This document shows, piece after piece, positions 24,515 through 34,692 of a stretch of 64,000 bases of DNA. The DNA is from JALSRD01 sp964476595. GTDB lineage: Bacteria > Desulfobacterota > Desulfobacteria > Desulfobacterales > JALSRD01. The stretch spans positions 1 to 64,000 of the forward strand of contig CAYZCL010000057.1 in assembly GCA_964476595.1 (NCBI GenBank). The letters are read 5' to 3'. Every line of letters begins with the position of its first letter. The first letter of the stretch is position 1. Below the pieces are notes generated by a model. It was given only the letters and a program-made list of their open reading frames with translations, ran no database searches and was not told where the DNA came from. The position numbers were made by a program, and so were the translations under genes.

Positions 24515-27500
24515 ATGGCAAACGAGATGAAAACCATTGACGGCAACACCGCGGCCGCGCATGTGGCCTACGCCATGAGCGATGTGGCGGCCATCTATCC
24601 CATCACGCCGTCGTCTCCCATCGGCGAAATCGCCGACGAGTGGGCGGCCGGCGGACGGCTCAACATCTTCGGCCAGCCCATGACCGTCCGGCAGATGCAG
24701 TCCGAAGCCGGAGCCGCCGCGGCTGTGCACGGCTCCCTGGCCGCGGGTGCGCTGACCACCACCTTCACCGCCTCGCAGGGTCTGCTGCTCATGATTCCGA
24801 ACATGTACAAGATCTCGGGCGAGCTGTTGCCCGGGGTGTTCCACGTCACGGCGCGCGCCATCGCAGCCCACGCCCTGTCCATCTTCGGCGATCACCAGGA
24901 TGTCATGGCCGTGCGCCAGACCGGCTTTGCCATGCTCGCCTCAGCCTCGGTGCAGGAAGTCATCGACCTGGGACTGGTGGCCCACCTGGCGGCCATCGAG
25001 TCCAGCGTGCCCTTCGTGCATTTTCTCGACGGTTTCCGCACCAGCCATGAAATCCAGAAGGTCGAACTCATCGACTACGCCGACATGGCCGAACTGGTGG
25101 ACTGGGAAGCCGTGGCGCGTTTCCGCGCCCGCGCCGTCAACCCCGAGCGGCCCGAACTGCGCGGCACCGCGCAGAACCCGGACATCTATTTCCAGGGTCG
25201 CGAGGCCGCCAACCCCTTTTACCAGAAAACGCCGCAGATCGTGCTGGACAACATGCGCAAGGTCAGCCGTCTCACGGGGCGCGAGTACAAACCCTTCGAC
25301 TACGTCGGAGACCCCGAGGCCCGGCGGGTGATCGTTTCAATGGGCTCTTCCTGCGAGACCATAGAGGAAGTGGTCAACTACATGGGCGCAAAGGGCGAAA
25401 AAGTCGGCCTCATCAAGGTGCGCATGTTCCGTCCTTTCTCCACCGAGTATCTCTTCGATGCCATCCCCGCATCGGCCGACCGCATCACCGTGCTCGACCG
25501 CACCAAGGAGCCGGGAGCATCGGCCGATCCGCTTTTCCTGGACGTCAGTATGGCCTGCCTGGAACGCGGCCTGACCCCCCGCCTCTACGCCGGGCGTTAC
25601 GGACTCGGGTCCAAGGAGTTCAACCCCGCCATGGTCAAGGCGGTTTACGACAACATGGAAGCCGCCGAAGGCAAGAAGCACTTCACGGTGGGCATCGACG
25701 ACGACGTCACCCAAACGTCCCTGGCGGTAAAAGACAGCCTGGACGTCACCCCCGAGGGCACCGTGCAGTGCAAGTTCTGGGGATTGGGTGCCGACGGCAC
25801 GGTGGGCGCTAACAAGAGCGCCATTAAGATCATCGGCGACCACACCGACATGTACGCCCAGGCCTATTTTGCCTACGACTCCAAGAAATCCGGCGGTGTG
25901 ACCATCTCCCATCTGCGCTTCGGCAAGGCCCCCATCCAGTCCACCTACTGCATCGACTCGGCGGACTACATCGCCTGCCACAACCGCAGCTACGTCAACA
26001 CTTACGACGTGCTCGAGGGCATCAAGGAGGGCGGCACCTTCGTGCTCAACTCGCCCTGGACGGCCGAGGAAATGGAGAAAAAGCTACCGGCCGCCATGCG
26101 CCGCACCATCGCGCAGAAGAAGCTCAAGTTTTACAACATCGACGCCGTCCAGATCGCCCAAGAAGTGGGGTTGGGCGGACGCATCAACATGATCATGCAG
26201 ACGGCCTTTTTCAAGCTGGCCAACGTCATCCCGGTGGACGAGGCCCTGGCCTACCTCAAGGACCAGATCAAAAAGATGTTCGGCAAGAAGGGCGACAAGG
26301 TCGTGAACATGAACATCGCGGCCGTGGACGCCACCCTGGAAAGACTGGTCAAAATCGACTATCCGGACGGCTGGGTCCAAGCCGGCGACACACCCGCGCC
26401 GGAACGCGACGAACCGGAGTTCATGACCAAGGTGGCCCGCCCCATCCTCGCCCAGCAGGGCGACAAGCTTCCCGTCAGTGTCTTTCCGCCCGACGGCCTC
26501 TTTCCGGTGGGCACCACGCGCTACGAGAAACGCGGCGTGGCCATCATGGTCCCCGAGTGGATCATGGACAACTGCATCCAGTGCAACCAGTGCGCCATGG
26601 TCTGCCCCCACGCCGCCATCCGCCCGGTGCTGGTGACCGACGAAGAACTGGCCGCAGCCCCGGAGGGATTCGAGGCCAAAAAGGCCCTGGGCAAGGAGCT
26701 CAAGCAGTACAAGTTCCGCATGCAGGTCAACACCTTGGACTGCCTGGGCTGCGGCAACTGCGCCGACATCTGCCCGGCCAAGCAAAAGGCACTGGTGATG
26801 CGGCCCCTGGCCACCCAGACAGAGGTCCAGGTGCCCTGCTTCGACTATTCTGTAAAGATTCCGGTGCGCGACAACCTTACCAAGCGTACTTCCGTCAAGG
26901 GAAGCCAGTTCTGCCAGCCCTTGCTGGAGTTCTCGGGGGCCTGCGCAGGATGCGGGGAAACGCCCTACGCCAAGCTGCTCACCCAATTGTTCGGCGAGCG
27001 CATGGTGATCGGCAACGCCACGGGTTGTTCGTCCATCTGGGGTGGCTCCGCGCCTACCATCCCCTACTGCACCAACCGCGACGGTCACGGGCCGGCCTGG
27101 GGCAACTCGCTGTTCGAAGACCCGGCCGAGTTTACTTACGGCATGTTCCTCGGCGCCCTGCACCAGCGCCGGCACCTGGCGGAACTGGCGGCCGAGGCCC
27201 TGGAGAGCGACATCCCGGCCGAGGTCAGGGAGGCCCTGGATGGTTGGCTGAAGAACATGCACGATCCGGAGGGCTCGCGGCGGTACGGCGACCGGCTCAA
27301 ACAGTTGCTGCCGGCCCACCCCGACAACTCCCTGCTAAAGCGGATCCTGTCCATGTCCGATCACTTCACCAAGCGCTCGTTCTGGGTGTTCGCCGGTGAC
27401 GGCGCGGCCTACGACATCGCCTACGGCGGCATCGACCACGTCCTGGCCAGCGGCGAGGACATCAACATGTTCGTCTTCGACACCGAGGTCTACTCGAATA

Positions 27501-28168
27501 CCGGCGGCCAGTCCTCCAAGGCCACCCCCACGGGTTCGGTGGCCAAGTTCGCCGCATCGGGCAAGAAAACCGCCAAGAAGGACCTGGGCGCCATGGCTAT
27601 GACCTACGGCTACGTTTACGTGGCCAGCGTGGCCATGGGGGCCAACAAGCAGCAGATGCTCAAGGCCATGGTGGAGGCCGAGAGCTACCCGGGCCCGTCG
27701 CTGATCATCGCCTACGCCTCGTGCATCAACCACGGCATCAAGCGGGGTATGGGCAAGGCCCAGGAGGAGATGAAGCTGGCGGTGCAGTGCGGCTACTGGC
27801 CCCTGTACCGCTACAACCCGCTGCGCAAGGCCGAGGGAAAGAACCCCTTCATCCTGGACTCCAAGAAACCGGACGGCTCGCTGCGGCAGTTCCTGGCCGG
27901 CGAGGTGCGCTACGCCTCGCTGCAGCTGACTTTCCCCGAGGAAGCCGAAAAGCTCACCGCGCGTCTGGAACGGGAGTACATGGAGCGCTACGAGCGACTC
28001 AAACAGCTGGCCGAGCAGGAGATCGTGGTGGAGATCCCGGCGGCGCCGGCCGCCCCGACGGGGGAGGGTGGGGACGTCGACACCTGCACCTTGGCGGGCA
28101 CGGCCGAGCACTCCCGTCTGGAAGGACAGGACGACGCCTGTGACGACGGACGTGGCGGCAAGGGATAG
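24515..28168 (+). CDS. nifJ: pyruvate:ferredoxin (flavodoxin) oxidoreductase, single-chain
   Basis: A 1217-residue homodimeric-type PFOR that converts pyruvate and CoA to acetyl-CoA and CO2 with reduced ferredoxin. Domain order is normal. Domain I begins KTIDGNTAAAHVAYAMSD, domain III is near residues 410-640, and two [4Fe-4S] motifs follow (CIQCNQCAMVCPH near 687, CLGCGNCADICP near 742). The TPP domain has CAGCGETPY near 810, GDGAAYDIAYGG near 962 and a final conserved Cys near 1070. The last 40 residues are Ala/Pro/Gly-rich and not conserved. AAGGAG precedes ATG 24515. It is monocistronic, with its own promoter and terminator. Confidence 0.95.
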   Translation: MANEMKTIDGNTAAAHVAYAMSDVAAIYPITPSSPIGEIADEWAAGGRLNIFGQPMTVRQMQSEAGAAAAVHGSLAAGALTTTFTASQGLLLMIPNMYKISGELLPGVFHVTARAIAAHALSIFGDHQDVMAVRQTGFAMLASASVQEVIDLGLVAHLAAIESSVPFVHFLDGFRTSHEIQKVELIDYADMAELVDWEAVARFRARAVNPERPELRGTAQNPDIYFQGREAANPFYQKTPQIVLDNMRKVSRLTGREYKPFDYVGDPEARRVIVSMGSSCETIEEVVNYMGAKGEKVGLIKVRMFRPFSTEYLFDAIPASADRITVLDRTKEPGASADPLFLDVSMACLERGLTPRLYAGRYGLGSKEFNPAMVKAVYDNMEAAEGKKHFTVGIDDDVTQTSLAVKDSLDVTPEGTVQCKFWGLGADGTVGANKSAIKIIGDHTDMYAQAYFAYDSKKSGGVTISHLRFGKAPIQSTYCIDSADYIACHNRSYVNTYDVLEGIKEGGTFVLNSPWTAEEMEKKLPAAMRRTIAQKKLKFYNIDAVQIAQEVGLGGRINMIMQTAFFKLANVIPVDEALAYLKDQIKKMFGKKGDKVVNMNIAAVDATLERLVKIDYPDGWVQAGDTPAPERDEPEFMTKVARPILAQQGDKLPVSVFPPDGLFPVGTTRYEKRGVAIMVPEWIMDNCIQCNQCAMVCPHAAIRPVLVTDEELAAAPEGFEAKKALGKELKQYKFRMQVNTLDCLGCGNCADICPAKQKALVMRPLATQTEVQVPCFDYSVKIPVRDNLTKRTSVKGSQFCQPLLEFSGACAGCGETPYAKLLTQLFGERMVIGNATGCSSIWGGSAPTIPYCTNRDGHGPAWGNSLFEDPAEFTYGMFLGALHQRRHLAELAAEALESDIPAEVREALDGWLKNMHDPEGSRRYGDRLKQLLPAHPDNSLLKRILSMSDHFTKRSFWVFAGDGAAYDIAYGGIDHVLASGEDINMFVFDTEVYSNTGGQSSKATPTGSVAKFAASGKKTAKKDLGAMAMTYGYVYVASVAMGANKQQMLKAMVEAESYPGPSLIIAYASCINHGIKRGMGKAQEEMKLAVQCGYWPLYRYNPLRKAEGKNPFILDSKKPDGSLRQFLAGEVRYASLQLTFPEEAEKLTARLEREYMERYERLKQLAEQEIVVEIPAAPAAPTGEGGDVDTCTLAGTAEHSRLEGQDDACDDGRGGKG

Positions 28169-28207
28169 CATCCCGGCGTCCGGCGTTTGGGCCTGAAACT
28201 TCTGGGG

Positions 28208-28241
28208 CCATCCGCTCAGACTCGGATGGTCCTTTTTTTTT
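28208..28241 (+). terminator. rho-independent terminator of nifJ
   Basis: CCATCCG, an 8-base loop, CGGATGG, then TCC and a run of nine T. A perfect 7-pair stem 39 bases after the nifJ stop. Confidence 0.85.
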
Positions 28242-28396
28242 ACGCGGTCGGAAATTCGCTTTCCGGCATCAGGCACGGGGTCCGGGGCATTCACCTGTGG
28301 GTGAAAACAACCGGGCGGTCGGGCTTCATCGGCCTGAATCTCCCGATCCCTCGGCCTGGCGGCCGGAACCCGACAGCCGGCCGCTCCATTTGAATC

Positions 28397-29128
28397 ATGA
28401 CAGACATCCCGCCTGAAAAGCCCGACGAAAGAGGCACTATCGATTCGGTCTCCCATGCCGAAGCCGGCTGCCGGCGCTGCGGCACCTGCTGCCGCAAGGG
28501 AGGTCCGGCCCTGCACGTGGCGGATGTCGAACGGGTCCGCAGCGGCATCATTGGCCTGGAAAGTCTGCTGACCATTCGCGCCGGCGAGCGGGTGCACGAC
28601 AATGTGCGCAACCGGGTGGTGTCGCTGAAAAAAGAAATCGTCAAGATTCGCGGCCGCGGAGACACCTGGACCTGCCTGTTTTACGACGATGAGGCGCGCA
28701 GCTGCGGCATCTACGACCATCGCCCGCTGGAGTGTCGCGCCCTGGCCTGCCGGGACCCTTCCGAACTGAAGCGGATCTACGAGCAGGACCGCATCACCCG
28801 CAAAGACATCATCGGCAGCATCCAAGGGCTGTGGGACCTGGTGCAGACCCACGAGGCGCGCTGCTCGCAGCAGAAGCTGGCCGCCATGATCGCCCGGCTC
28901 AAGGCCCCGCTGGACCCGGCGCTGGCGAACGACATCTGCGGCTGCATCGCCTACGACCGCCACCTGCGGCGGTTGACCGTGAAAAAGAGCGGCATCTCCC
29001 CGGCCCTGCTCGACTTTCTCTTCGGGCGACCGCTGCAGCAAACCATCAAGACTTACGGCTTTACGGTCATCGAGAGCGAAGGCCGAATCCGCCTGCACTT
29101 CAGCCCCTGGAAGGGAGATCCGTCATGA
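28397..29128 (+). CDS. YkgJ-family Cys-cluster protein
   Basis: A 243-residue protein of the YkgJ/UPF0153 zinc- or iron-chelating family. The first cluster CRRCGTCCRKGG is near residue 24. CLFYDDEARSCGIYDHRP near residue 95, with LECRALACRD after it, gives the rest of the ligands, and two more Cys (DICGCIAYD) follow. The family's role is unknown; some members are linked to metal handling. No clear ribosome-binding site precedes the ATG. It lies between the nifJ terminator and the aldolase gene. Confidence 0.75.
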   Translation: MTDIPPEKPDERGTIDSVSHAEAGCRRCGTCCRKGGPALHVADVERVRSGIIGLESLLTIRAGERVHDNVRNRVVSLKKEIVKIRGRGDTWTCLFYDDEARSCGIYDHRPLECRALACRDPSELKRIYEQDRITRKDIIGSIQGLWDLVQTHEARCSQQKLAAMIARLKAPLDPALANDICGCIAYDRHLRRLTVKKSGISPALLDFLFGRPLQQTIKTYGFTVIESEGRIRLHFSPWKGDPS

Positions 29129-29202
29129 CGTCGGCCGCTGCACGGAGAATCACCCTTGATGCCTGAACGGTGCCCGGCAACGGGCCCATGCGGGGACACA
29201 AT

Positions 29203-29841
29203 ATGCTGTTGAGAGAAGAACGGGAGCGCATCGCCCATTTCGGGAAGAAACTGGTAGACGCCGATCTCACCACCGGAACCGGCGGGAACCTGAGCATTGC
29301 CGCACGCGAAGAGGGACTGGTGGCCATCAGCCCCTCGGGAATCGACTATTTTCAGATGCGGCCCCAGGACGTGACGGTGGTGGACATGGCCGGCGATATC
29401 CGCGAGGGAACGTGCAAGCCGTCTTCGGAACTCGGTTTCCATCTTGCACTGTACAGCACCCGCCCCGACGTAGGGGCGATCGTTCACACCCATTCCGTCT
29501 ACGCCACCACCATTGCCTGCCTGCACTGGGAGCTGCCGGCGGTGCACTACCTGGTGGGCCTTGCCGGCAGGAAGGTCCCCCTGGCGCCCTACGCCACCTA
29601 CGGCACGAAGGAGCTGGCCCGCAACGTGGCCGAGCACATCGGGGCCTACAACGCGGTCCTGCTGGCCAATCACGGCCTGGTCGCAGTCGGCGTTGACCTG
29701 GACATGGCCTTCGCGGTGGCCGAAGAGATCGAGCTGGTCGCCCGCATATACTACCAGGCCCGCAACGTCGGCCAGCCGGTCGTCCTGCCGGACGAAGAAA
29801 TGGAGATCGTCATGAAAAAATTCAGGAAGTACGGGCAATAA
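29203..29841 (+). CDS. class II aldolase / fuculose-phosphate aldolase-like protein
   Basis: A 212-residue class II aldolase/adducin-family protein. TTGTGGNLSI (near residue 24), SPSGIDY and KPSSELGFH give the phosphate- and dihydroxyacetone-binding site with catalytic Glu. HTHS near residue 89 and a later His (NHGLVAVG) are the zinc ligands. ATG 29203 with GGGGA upstream fits the family's start MLLREERE better than the upstream GTG 29170. Family members cleave L-fuculose-1-phosphate or related sugar phosphates. Substrate is not established here. Confidence 0.8.
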   Translation: MLLREERERIAHFGKKLVDADLTTGTGGNLSIAAREEGLVAISPSGIDYFQMRPQDVTVVDMAGDIREGTCKPSSELGFHLALYSTRPDVGAIVHTHSVYATTIACLHWELPAVHYLVGLAGRKVPLAPYATYGTKELARNVAEHIGAYNAVLLANHGLVAVGVDLDMAFAVAEEIELVARIYYQARNVGQPVVLPDEEMEIVMKKFRKYGQ

Positions 29842-29944
29842 AACCGCCTGACCGAGTTCCCGCCTTCGATCCGGGGGCTTCGACGGGCGGCCCCTGCAGC
29901 CCGAACCGGTTTCGTGAAAGCCGGCGTCTCCGGCGGCGCTGGGC

Positions 29945-31217
29945 ATGATCCCCCCGAAGCGGCGGAGGGAAATATGCCGCAAACTCTCTTTGAAGATTCT
30001 TTCGGCCGAAAAAATCGCCTGCAAAAAACAGATGGTGGGGCATCTCCTGGTGTCTTTTCTGAAGACTTTCCGTGAATGTTGCGGCCCGGCGGCGGAGCAT
30101 TTCCACATCGGTCCCACGACCCAGGACATTCTGGACACCGGGCTCACGCTGATGATCAAGGAATCCCACGAACACATTCTGCCCGGTGCTTTGAAGCTTG
30201 CCGACGTTCTCTGCGACCGGTCCTGCCGGCAAAGGGACATGCTTGTTATGGGCCGCACCCACCAGCAGCATGCAGTCCCCGCCACCTTGGCTTTTCCTGG
30301 CAATCTGGGCCGGCGAGATAGCCGATCACATCGAGCGGGTCGTATCTTCGGAGGAGCGCTGGCGGTTCGGCAACCTGTCCGGCATCGTGGGGGCGCAAAA
30401 CAGTTTCGTCGAGTTGTCGGACGTCGAGACCGCCCGAAAACTCCAGCAGATGGTCTACGAGGACCTGGGGCTGCGGACGCCGCTGATCGACCCGCATACC
30501 CGCCTGGACCGCTTTTCAGGAATCCCCGACCACCTTTGCGGCCTGACCGGTTCACTAGGGAAGAGGGGCCTCAACATCCGGGAGTGGCGGCGCTCCGAAG
30601 TGATGGAGGTGCACGAACCGTGGGATGACAAACGCCACGGCAGCACGGCGGCACCGCACAAAAGCAATCCGGAATTCAACGAGATCGTCGAGGGCCTGGC
30701 CGTGGTGTGCAGGGGGCTGGCGTCGGCTATGCGGGCGCTCCACATTCCGGCAACCCGGGATTCCATCCGGATTCCCGTGGAATTCACCTGCATCCACCAA
30801 CTCTACATGATGACGGCCGGCGCGCTGGGAATCACCTGCACCAACATGGCCGGACTGGTTATCCATGCCGTCAGGATGCGCGACAATGTCCGTCATCGCA
30901 ACGTGCTGGTCCAGGCGGCATCCGAAAGGCTCATGATGGCCATCTACAAGAAAACAGGCGAGAAAGACAGGACGCACACCCTCCTGCACAAGCTTGCCGC
31001 CCAGTCGAATCGAAGCGACACGCCGTTCAGAGAGGTCGTTTCGGAAAACAGCCGCATCAACGCCCTTTTTTCCAGCAGCGAAATGGACGCATTGATGGAT
31101 CCGTCAACCTACACCGGGACCGCATCCCACCAGACGGAGCAAGCCGTCGAGGCCATCCGAAACAGGCTGCCGTGTCACCGGAAAAATCGTGGCGGCAAAG
31201 CAACCGCCGGGCACTGA
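29945..31217 (+). pseudogene. adenylosuccinate lyase/fumarase-family protein, frameshifted
   Basis: Two frames join into one lyase. Frame one (29945 to about 30295) contains HIGPTTQDILDTG and GRTHQQHAVPATLAF, the first conserved regions of PurB-like lyases. Frame two (to 31217) continues with LAIWAGEIADHIERV and the signature STAAPHKSNPEFNEIV. The shift maps to a run of four T at 30292-30295: with three, the protein reads through. The N-terminal region before the first motif is also about 40-60 residues shorter than usual. Either a pseudogene or a one-base sequencing error. It follows the class II aldolase by 103 bases. Confidence 0.75.
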
Positions 31218-31569
31218 AGGAGGCTGCCCCGTACCATCAACCCGTTCGTGGACGGGAGGTGATTCAAGGTGTTGATCGGAAGCCTGCCACCGGCCGGTCC
31301 GAAATCCGGGCCGCCGCTGCCTGCGCTCAAATTTCCGGCCGGCTGAAAAAAAATTTCCACTTGAAAGGACCCGGTTTTTCCCTTACCTTTGAATTCAGAA
31401 ACCGGTGCTTCCCGGTTCCCAACGCTAACGCCCCGCCGTTTTCCGTGAAACCGGCCCCTCGAAAGAGCCCTCACCCAGGCGTGGTGTATGTTTTCCACCA
31501 TCCAGGCAAATGCGCTCCAGCGGAAACCTGTGACCGCAAAATACCGCCTAAGAATGAGGAGGATCGAAA
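31218..31569 (+). other. intergenic region before the mttB-like gene, with a weak promoter
   Basis: No gene is seen in about 350 bases. TTGAAA at 31361, 17 bases, then TACCTT at 31384 is a possible sigma-70 promoter for the methyltransferase. The spacing is good but the boxes are imperfect. Confidence 0.35.
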
Positions 31570-33024
31570 ATGAGCGAAAAAGCCCGGGACCTGTTCGACA
31601 GCGCCATTGCACTCGAAAAATCCTACGATTTCGAAAAGGCCAAAACCATCTATGGGGAAATCCTGGGCAACTTCCCGGATGACCCCGTCATCGAAAAGAC
31701 GCACCTGCGCATGGAGGACATGGATGACCTGATCGAAGAGAAGCGCATCTATGCACGTATCGACGAAAACGGCAAACGCGTGCTGACCGAGATCGGCATG
31801 AACATTGCCGAGGACCAGGACCTGATGAACATCCTGATGGAGGCCGACGCGGTGGACTTCGACAACGAGACAGCTGTGTTCGTCCCGCTCAAGCGCGACT
31901 ACATCGACCGCTGCCTGGAGAAGTGTCCCCGCGAGATGCCTGCCGATCCCGGCCCCAACACCTTCGGCACCGGCGCCACGCCGCCCTTTCTCAAGCGCCC
32001 GGGAGACGACGAACTGCGTCAGGCCAACCGCGAGGAGTACGAAGAGATCGTCAAGACGGTGGGAGAATACCAGGACGTGGTACGCATCTTCAGCCTGCCG
32101 GTGGCCCCGGACAAGAGCATTTCGCTCTACGAGGTGGCCCGGCTCATGGAACAGCATTTCCCCGGGCTGAAGATGACCACGACCAAGGGCATGTCCGACG
32201 ACGAGGCCTTTTTCCTCAAGGACAAGGACCACTGGGTGGACGGCACCAGCCTGATCACTTCACTGCGCCCCATGGGCACCATGGTACAGCCTTTCCTGCG
32301 CAGCTGCCGCACGGGTGTCAACCTGCTGCTGCTGGACCTGACCATCGCCGGTTCCTCGGGTCCCGGCAGCCCCGAGGCCCTGCTGACTCAAATTCACGCA
32401 CAAGTGCTCTTCATGATGGTCATTGCCCAGACCATCACCCCCGGCATCTTCTGTATGCACGGCGGTATCCCCGGCGTCACCGAAGCCGGCGGCGACCTCT
32501 CCTACAGCTCCCCGCACCAACCCTTGATTAACGCCGCCATGGCACGCGTGAACACCTGGATTACGAAATTCCCCTCGGCCCAGTCCGGCGGCAGCACCAG
32601 CCTGCCCGAGGTCAACCAGCAGGCCATGGTGGAGTCGGAACTGAGCCGCAATACGCTGCGAAAGTACGGCGTGCACATCATCCGCCACGCCATGGGCGCG
32701 CTGGGCAGCCTGAACTTCTTCAGCCTCGACAAGTTCATCGAGGACTGCGAACGGGAACGCAAGTCCCAGAAGATCTTCGACGAAGCCCCCAAGGACAAGG
32801 GCGTCATCCCGCTGTACTTCCCGTCCGACCCGGAGACTATGGCGGGCATCAGGGAAATCGCTGAAAAGGGAAGTCCCCAGGCCGCCGACCACACCCTGCG
32901 CAACGTCGAGTCCTTCATGAAGTGGGAAAGCGTCATCAACGAAAAGGCCCGCGGGAAGCTCTACTACCCTCAGCTCAACGATACCGTCATCGAGATGATC
33001 AGCCGCGGCGACGTGATCCCCTGA
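31570..33024 (+). CDS. MttB-family corrinoid methyltransferase (non-pyrrolysine) with N-terminal extension
   Basis: A 484-residue protein. About residues 60-480 match the trimethylamine methyltransferase (MttB) superfamily. Recognisable parts include GSSGPGSPEALLTQIHAQ near residue 258, the glycine-rich FCMHGGIPGVTEAGG near 296, and the conserved SELSRNTLRKYGV near 356. There is no in-frame TAG, so it is not a pyrrolysine enzyme. Non-Pyl relatives such as MtgB demethylate glycine betaine or other quaternary amines to a corrinoid protein. Residues 1-50 look like a TPR-type helical repeat (RDLFDSAIALEKSYDFEKAK), which is unusual. GAGGA precedes ATG 31570. A decayed BCCT transporter follows directly. 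Confidence 0.85.
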   Translation: MSEKARDLFDSAIALEKSYDFEKAKTIYGEILGNFPDDPVIEKTHLRMEDMDDLIEEKRIYARIDENGKRVLTEIGMNIAEDQDLMNILMEADAVDFDNETAVFVPLKRDYIDRCLEKCPREMPADPGPNTFGTGATPPFLKRPGDDELRQANREEYEEIVKTVGEYQDVVRIFSLPVAPDKSISLYEVARLMEQHFPGLKMTTTKGMSDDEAFFLKDKDHWVDGTSLITSLRPMGTMVQPFLRSCRTGVNLLLLDLTIAGSSGPGSPEALLTQIHAQVLFMMVIAQTITPGIFCMHGGIPGVTEAGGDLSYSSPHQPLINAAMARVNTWITKFPSAQSGGSTSLPEVNQQAMVESELSRNTLRKYGVHIIRHAMGALGSLNFFSLDKFIEDCERERKSQKIFDEAPKDKGVIPLYFPSDPETMAGIREIAEKGSPQAADHTLRNVESFMKWESVINEKARGKLYYPQLNDTVIEMISRGDVIP

Positions 33025-33034
33025 GGAGGAAGCC

Positions 33035-33660
33035 ATGAATGAAAAGACCAACGGCCGGCCTTTCGCCCCGCTCATCTTCTGGGTCTCCGCATCGATCACG
33101 CTGGCCTCCGTGCTGTGGCCGCTGTTCTTTCCGGAGAACATGCGTACGGTCGTTAACAGGATCTTCGGTAGGGTTACCCGCTTTTGGGGGTGGTTCTACC
33201 TGCTGAGCGCCCGAACCATTTACGCCATGCCGACCATCCCGCTGCCCCATGCTTGTTATCGGGGACTGCCTTTCCAGTTCTCCAGCGCCTTCTACCATGT
33301 TATCTGCAACGGGGTTTACGGCACCTGGGGCAAAGGAATGGACATCCTTGCCGTCTTCGCCACGCTGGGCGACCCGGCCGCCATCATCGGTCTGGTGGGT
33401 GGTCTGGGTCCCCCTCGGGGGCGCCTTTATCGCCCGACTCTTGCGGGTCCGCAGTATGCGCGATTTCATCCTGATGGTTTTGGGCGTGATGCTGGGCGGT
33501 ATAGGCGCCGTGTTGATCTACTCCGGGGGGACACTCAAAGTCCTGCCGGCGGTCTCCATCGCAAGGGTCTTCCCATTCCTATTCGTCGTGTTCCTGCTGG
33601 TGGTTTCGGTAGTCAGGGACTACTGTTGGCCGAATACCCCCGATCGGACAAGTAGGGAGG
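33035..33660 (+). pseudogene. BCCT (betaine/carnitine/choline) transporter, degraded
   Basis: The N-terminal part is intact from ATG 33035 (AGGAGG upstream): FWVSASITLASVLWPLFFPE then FGRVTRFWGWFYLLS, typical of BCCT helix 1. After GKGMDILAVFATL the frame breaks near 33405. The other frame continues with WVPLGGAFIARLLRVRSMRD, the conserved BCCT motif before a late helix. About 200 residues of the normal core are missing. It is 10 bases downstream of the MttB-like gene, so the pair was probably a betaine uptake and demethylation unit. Confidence 0.75.
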
Positions 33661-33678
33661 TCACGAGCGTCGATTTCC

Positions 33679-34692
33679 ATGAACGATTCCCGAACTTCAA
33701 CAATCCAGCCCTCTGTCTCGCTGCTGCGCACCATGTTCCAGGCCGCCTTCCTGGCCTACACCCTGTGGATGGGGTACCGCTTCTACCGCTTCTACCTCTG
33801 GGCCCTGGGCCAGTCCCCCGATTTCGTGGCCCGCCCCCCCGGGGTGGAGGGATTTCTACCCATCAGCGCGCTGCTGGGCGCCAAACGCTTCTTCCTGACC
33901 GGCCGGTTCGACCCCGTGCATCCGGCCGGGTTGACCGTCTTTCTGGCGGCGCTGACCATCGCCCTGCTGCTGCGCAAGGGATTCTGCGGCTGGATCTGCC
34001 CGGTGGGCGGGCTGTCCAACCTGTGCGAACGACTGCTGCGGGGCGTGAGCACGAAACGTTTCGCCGCTTTCCCGGTCTGGCTGGACCGGCCCCTGCTGTT
34101 GCTCAAGTATGTACTTCTGGGCTTTTTCCTGTACATCATCGTTTGGCAGATGGACCTACGCAGCGTGACCGCTTTTCAGCACTCTTTCTACAACCTGTCC
34201 GTGGACGCCCGCATGCTGCGTTTTTTTCTGCAGCCCACCGCCCTGGCCGGCGCCATCACCCTTTCCATCGTGGCCTTATCGCTGCTTTTCCGCAACTTCT
34301 GGTGCCGCTACCTATGTCCCTACGGCGCCCTGCTGGGCCTGCTGGCCCTGGCCGGTCCTTTCCGGGTGCATCGCGACCCGCAGCGGTGCATCGCCTGCCA
34401 CCGTTGCGACGAGGTCTGCCCGGCGGCGCTGAGAGTATCCCGAAAGAGGGTCGTGCGTGCCTGCGAGTGCGTGGGCTGCATGGACTGTATCGAAGCTTGC
34501 CCCCGCGACGACTGCCTGACGGTGCGGGCGCCGCGAAACCGCCGCGTGAGCCGCTACCTGGTACCGGCGGCCACGGTGCTGGTCTTCTGGGCCTTTTTCG
34601 CCGCGGCCCTGGCCACGGGACACTGGCACAGCAAGGTGCCGGTGGAAACCCTGCGCAGGGTGTACATCATGGACGCCCGCTCCGGCCGATGA
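33679..34692 (+). CDS. NapH-like membrane polyferredoxin
   Basis: A 337-residue membrane iron-sulfur protein. About five membrane segments are seen. Cytoplasmic CxxxCP motifs occur as CGWICPVG (near residue 108) and CRYLCPYG (near 210). Two [4Fe-4S] ferredoxin motifs follow (CIACHRCDEVCPA near 237 and CVGCMDCIEACP near 267). Such proteins pass electrons between the quinone pool and soluble or periplasmic partners. It starts beside the BCCT remnant and its own partner is not evident. It may have been part of the same methylamine unit. Confidence 0.8.
   Translation: MNDSRTSTIQPSVSLLRTMFQAAFLAYTLWMGYRFYRFYLWALGQSPDFVARPPGVEGFLPISALLGAKRFFLTGRFDPVHPAGLTVFLAALTIALLLRKGFCGWICPVGGLSNLCERLLRGVSTKRFAAFPVWLDRPLLLLKYVLLGFFLYIIVWQMDLRSVTAFQHSFYNLSVDARMLRFFLQPTALAGAITLSIVALSLLFRNFWCRYLCPYGALLGLLALAGPFRVHRDPQRCIACHRCDEVCPAALRVSRKRVVRACECVGCMDCIEACPRDDCLTVRAPRNRRVSRYLVPAATVLVFWAFFAAALATGHWHSKVPVETLRRVYIMDARSGR

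Noticed and set aside
31570..33024. Pyrrolysine-type MttB
   Set aside because: The frame has no in-frame TAG, so it is a non-Pyl member.
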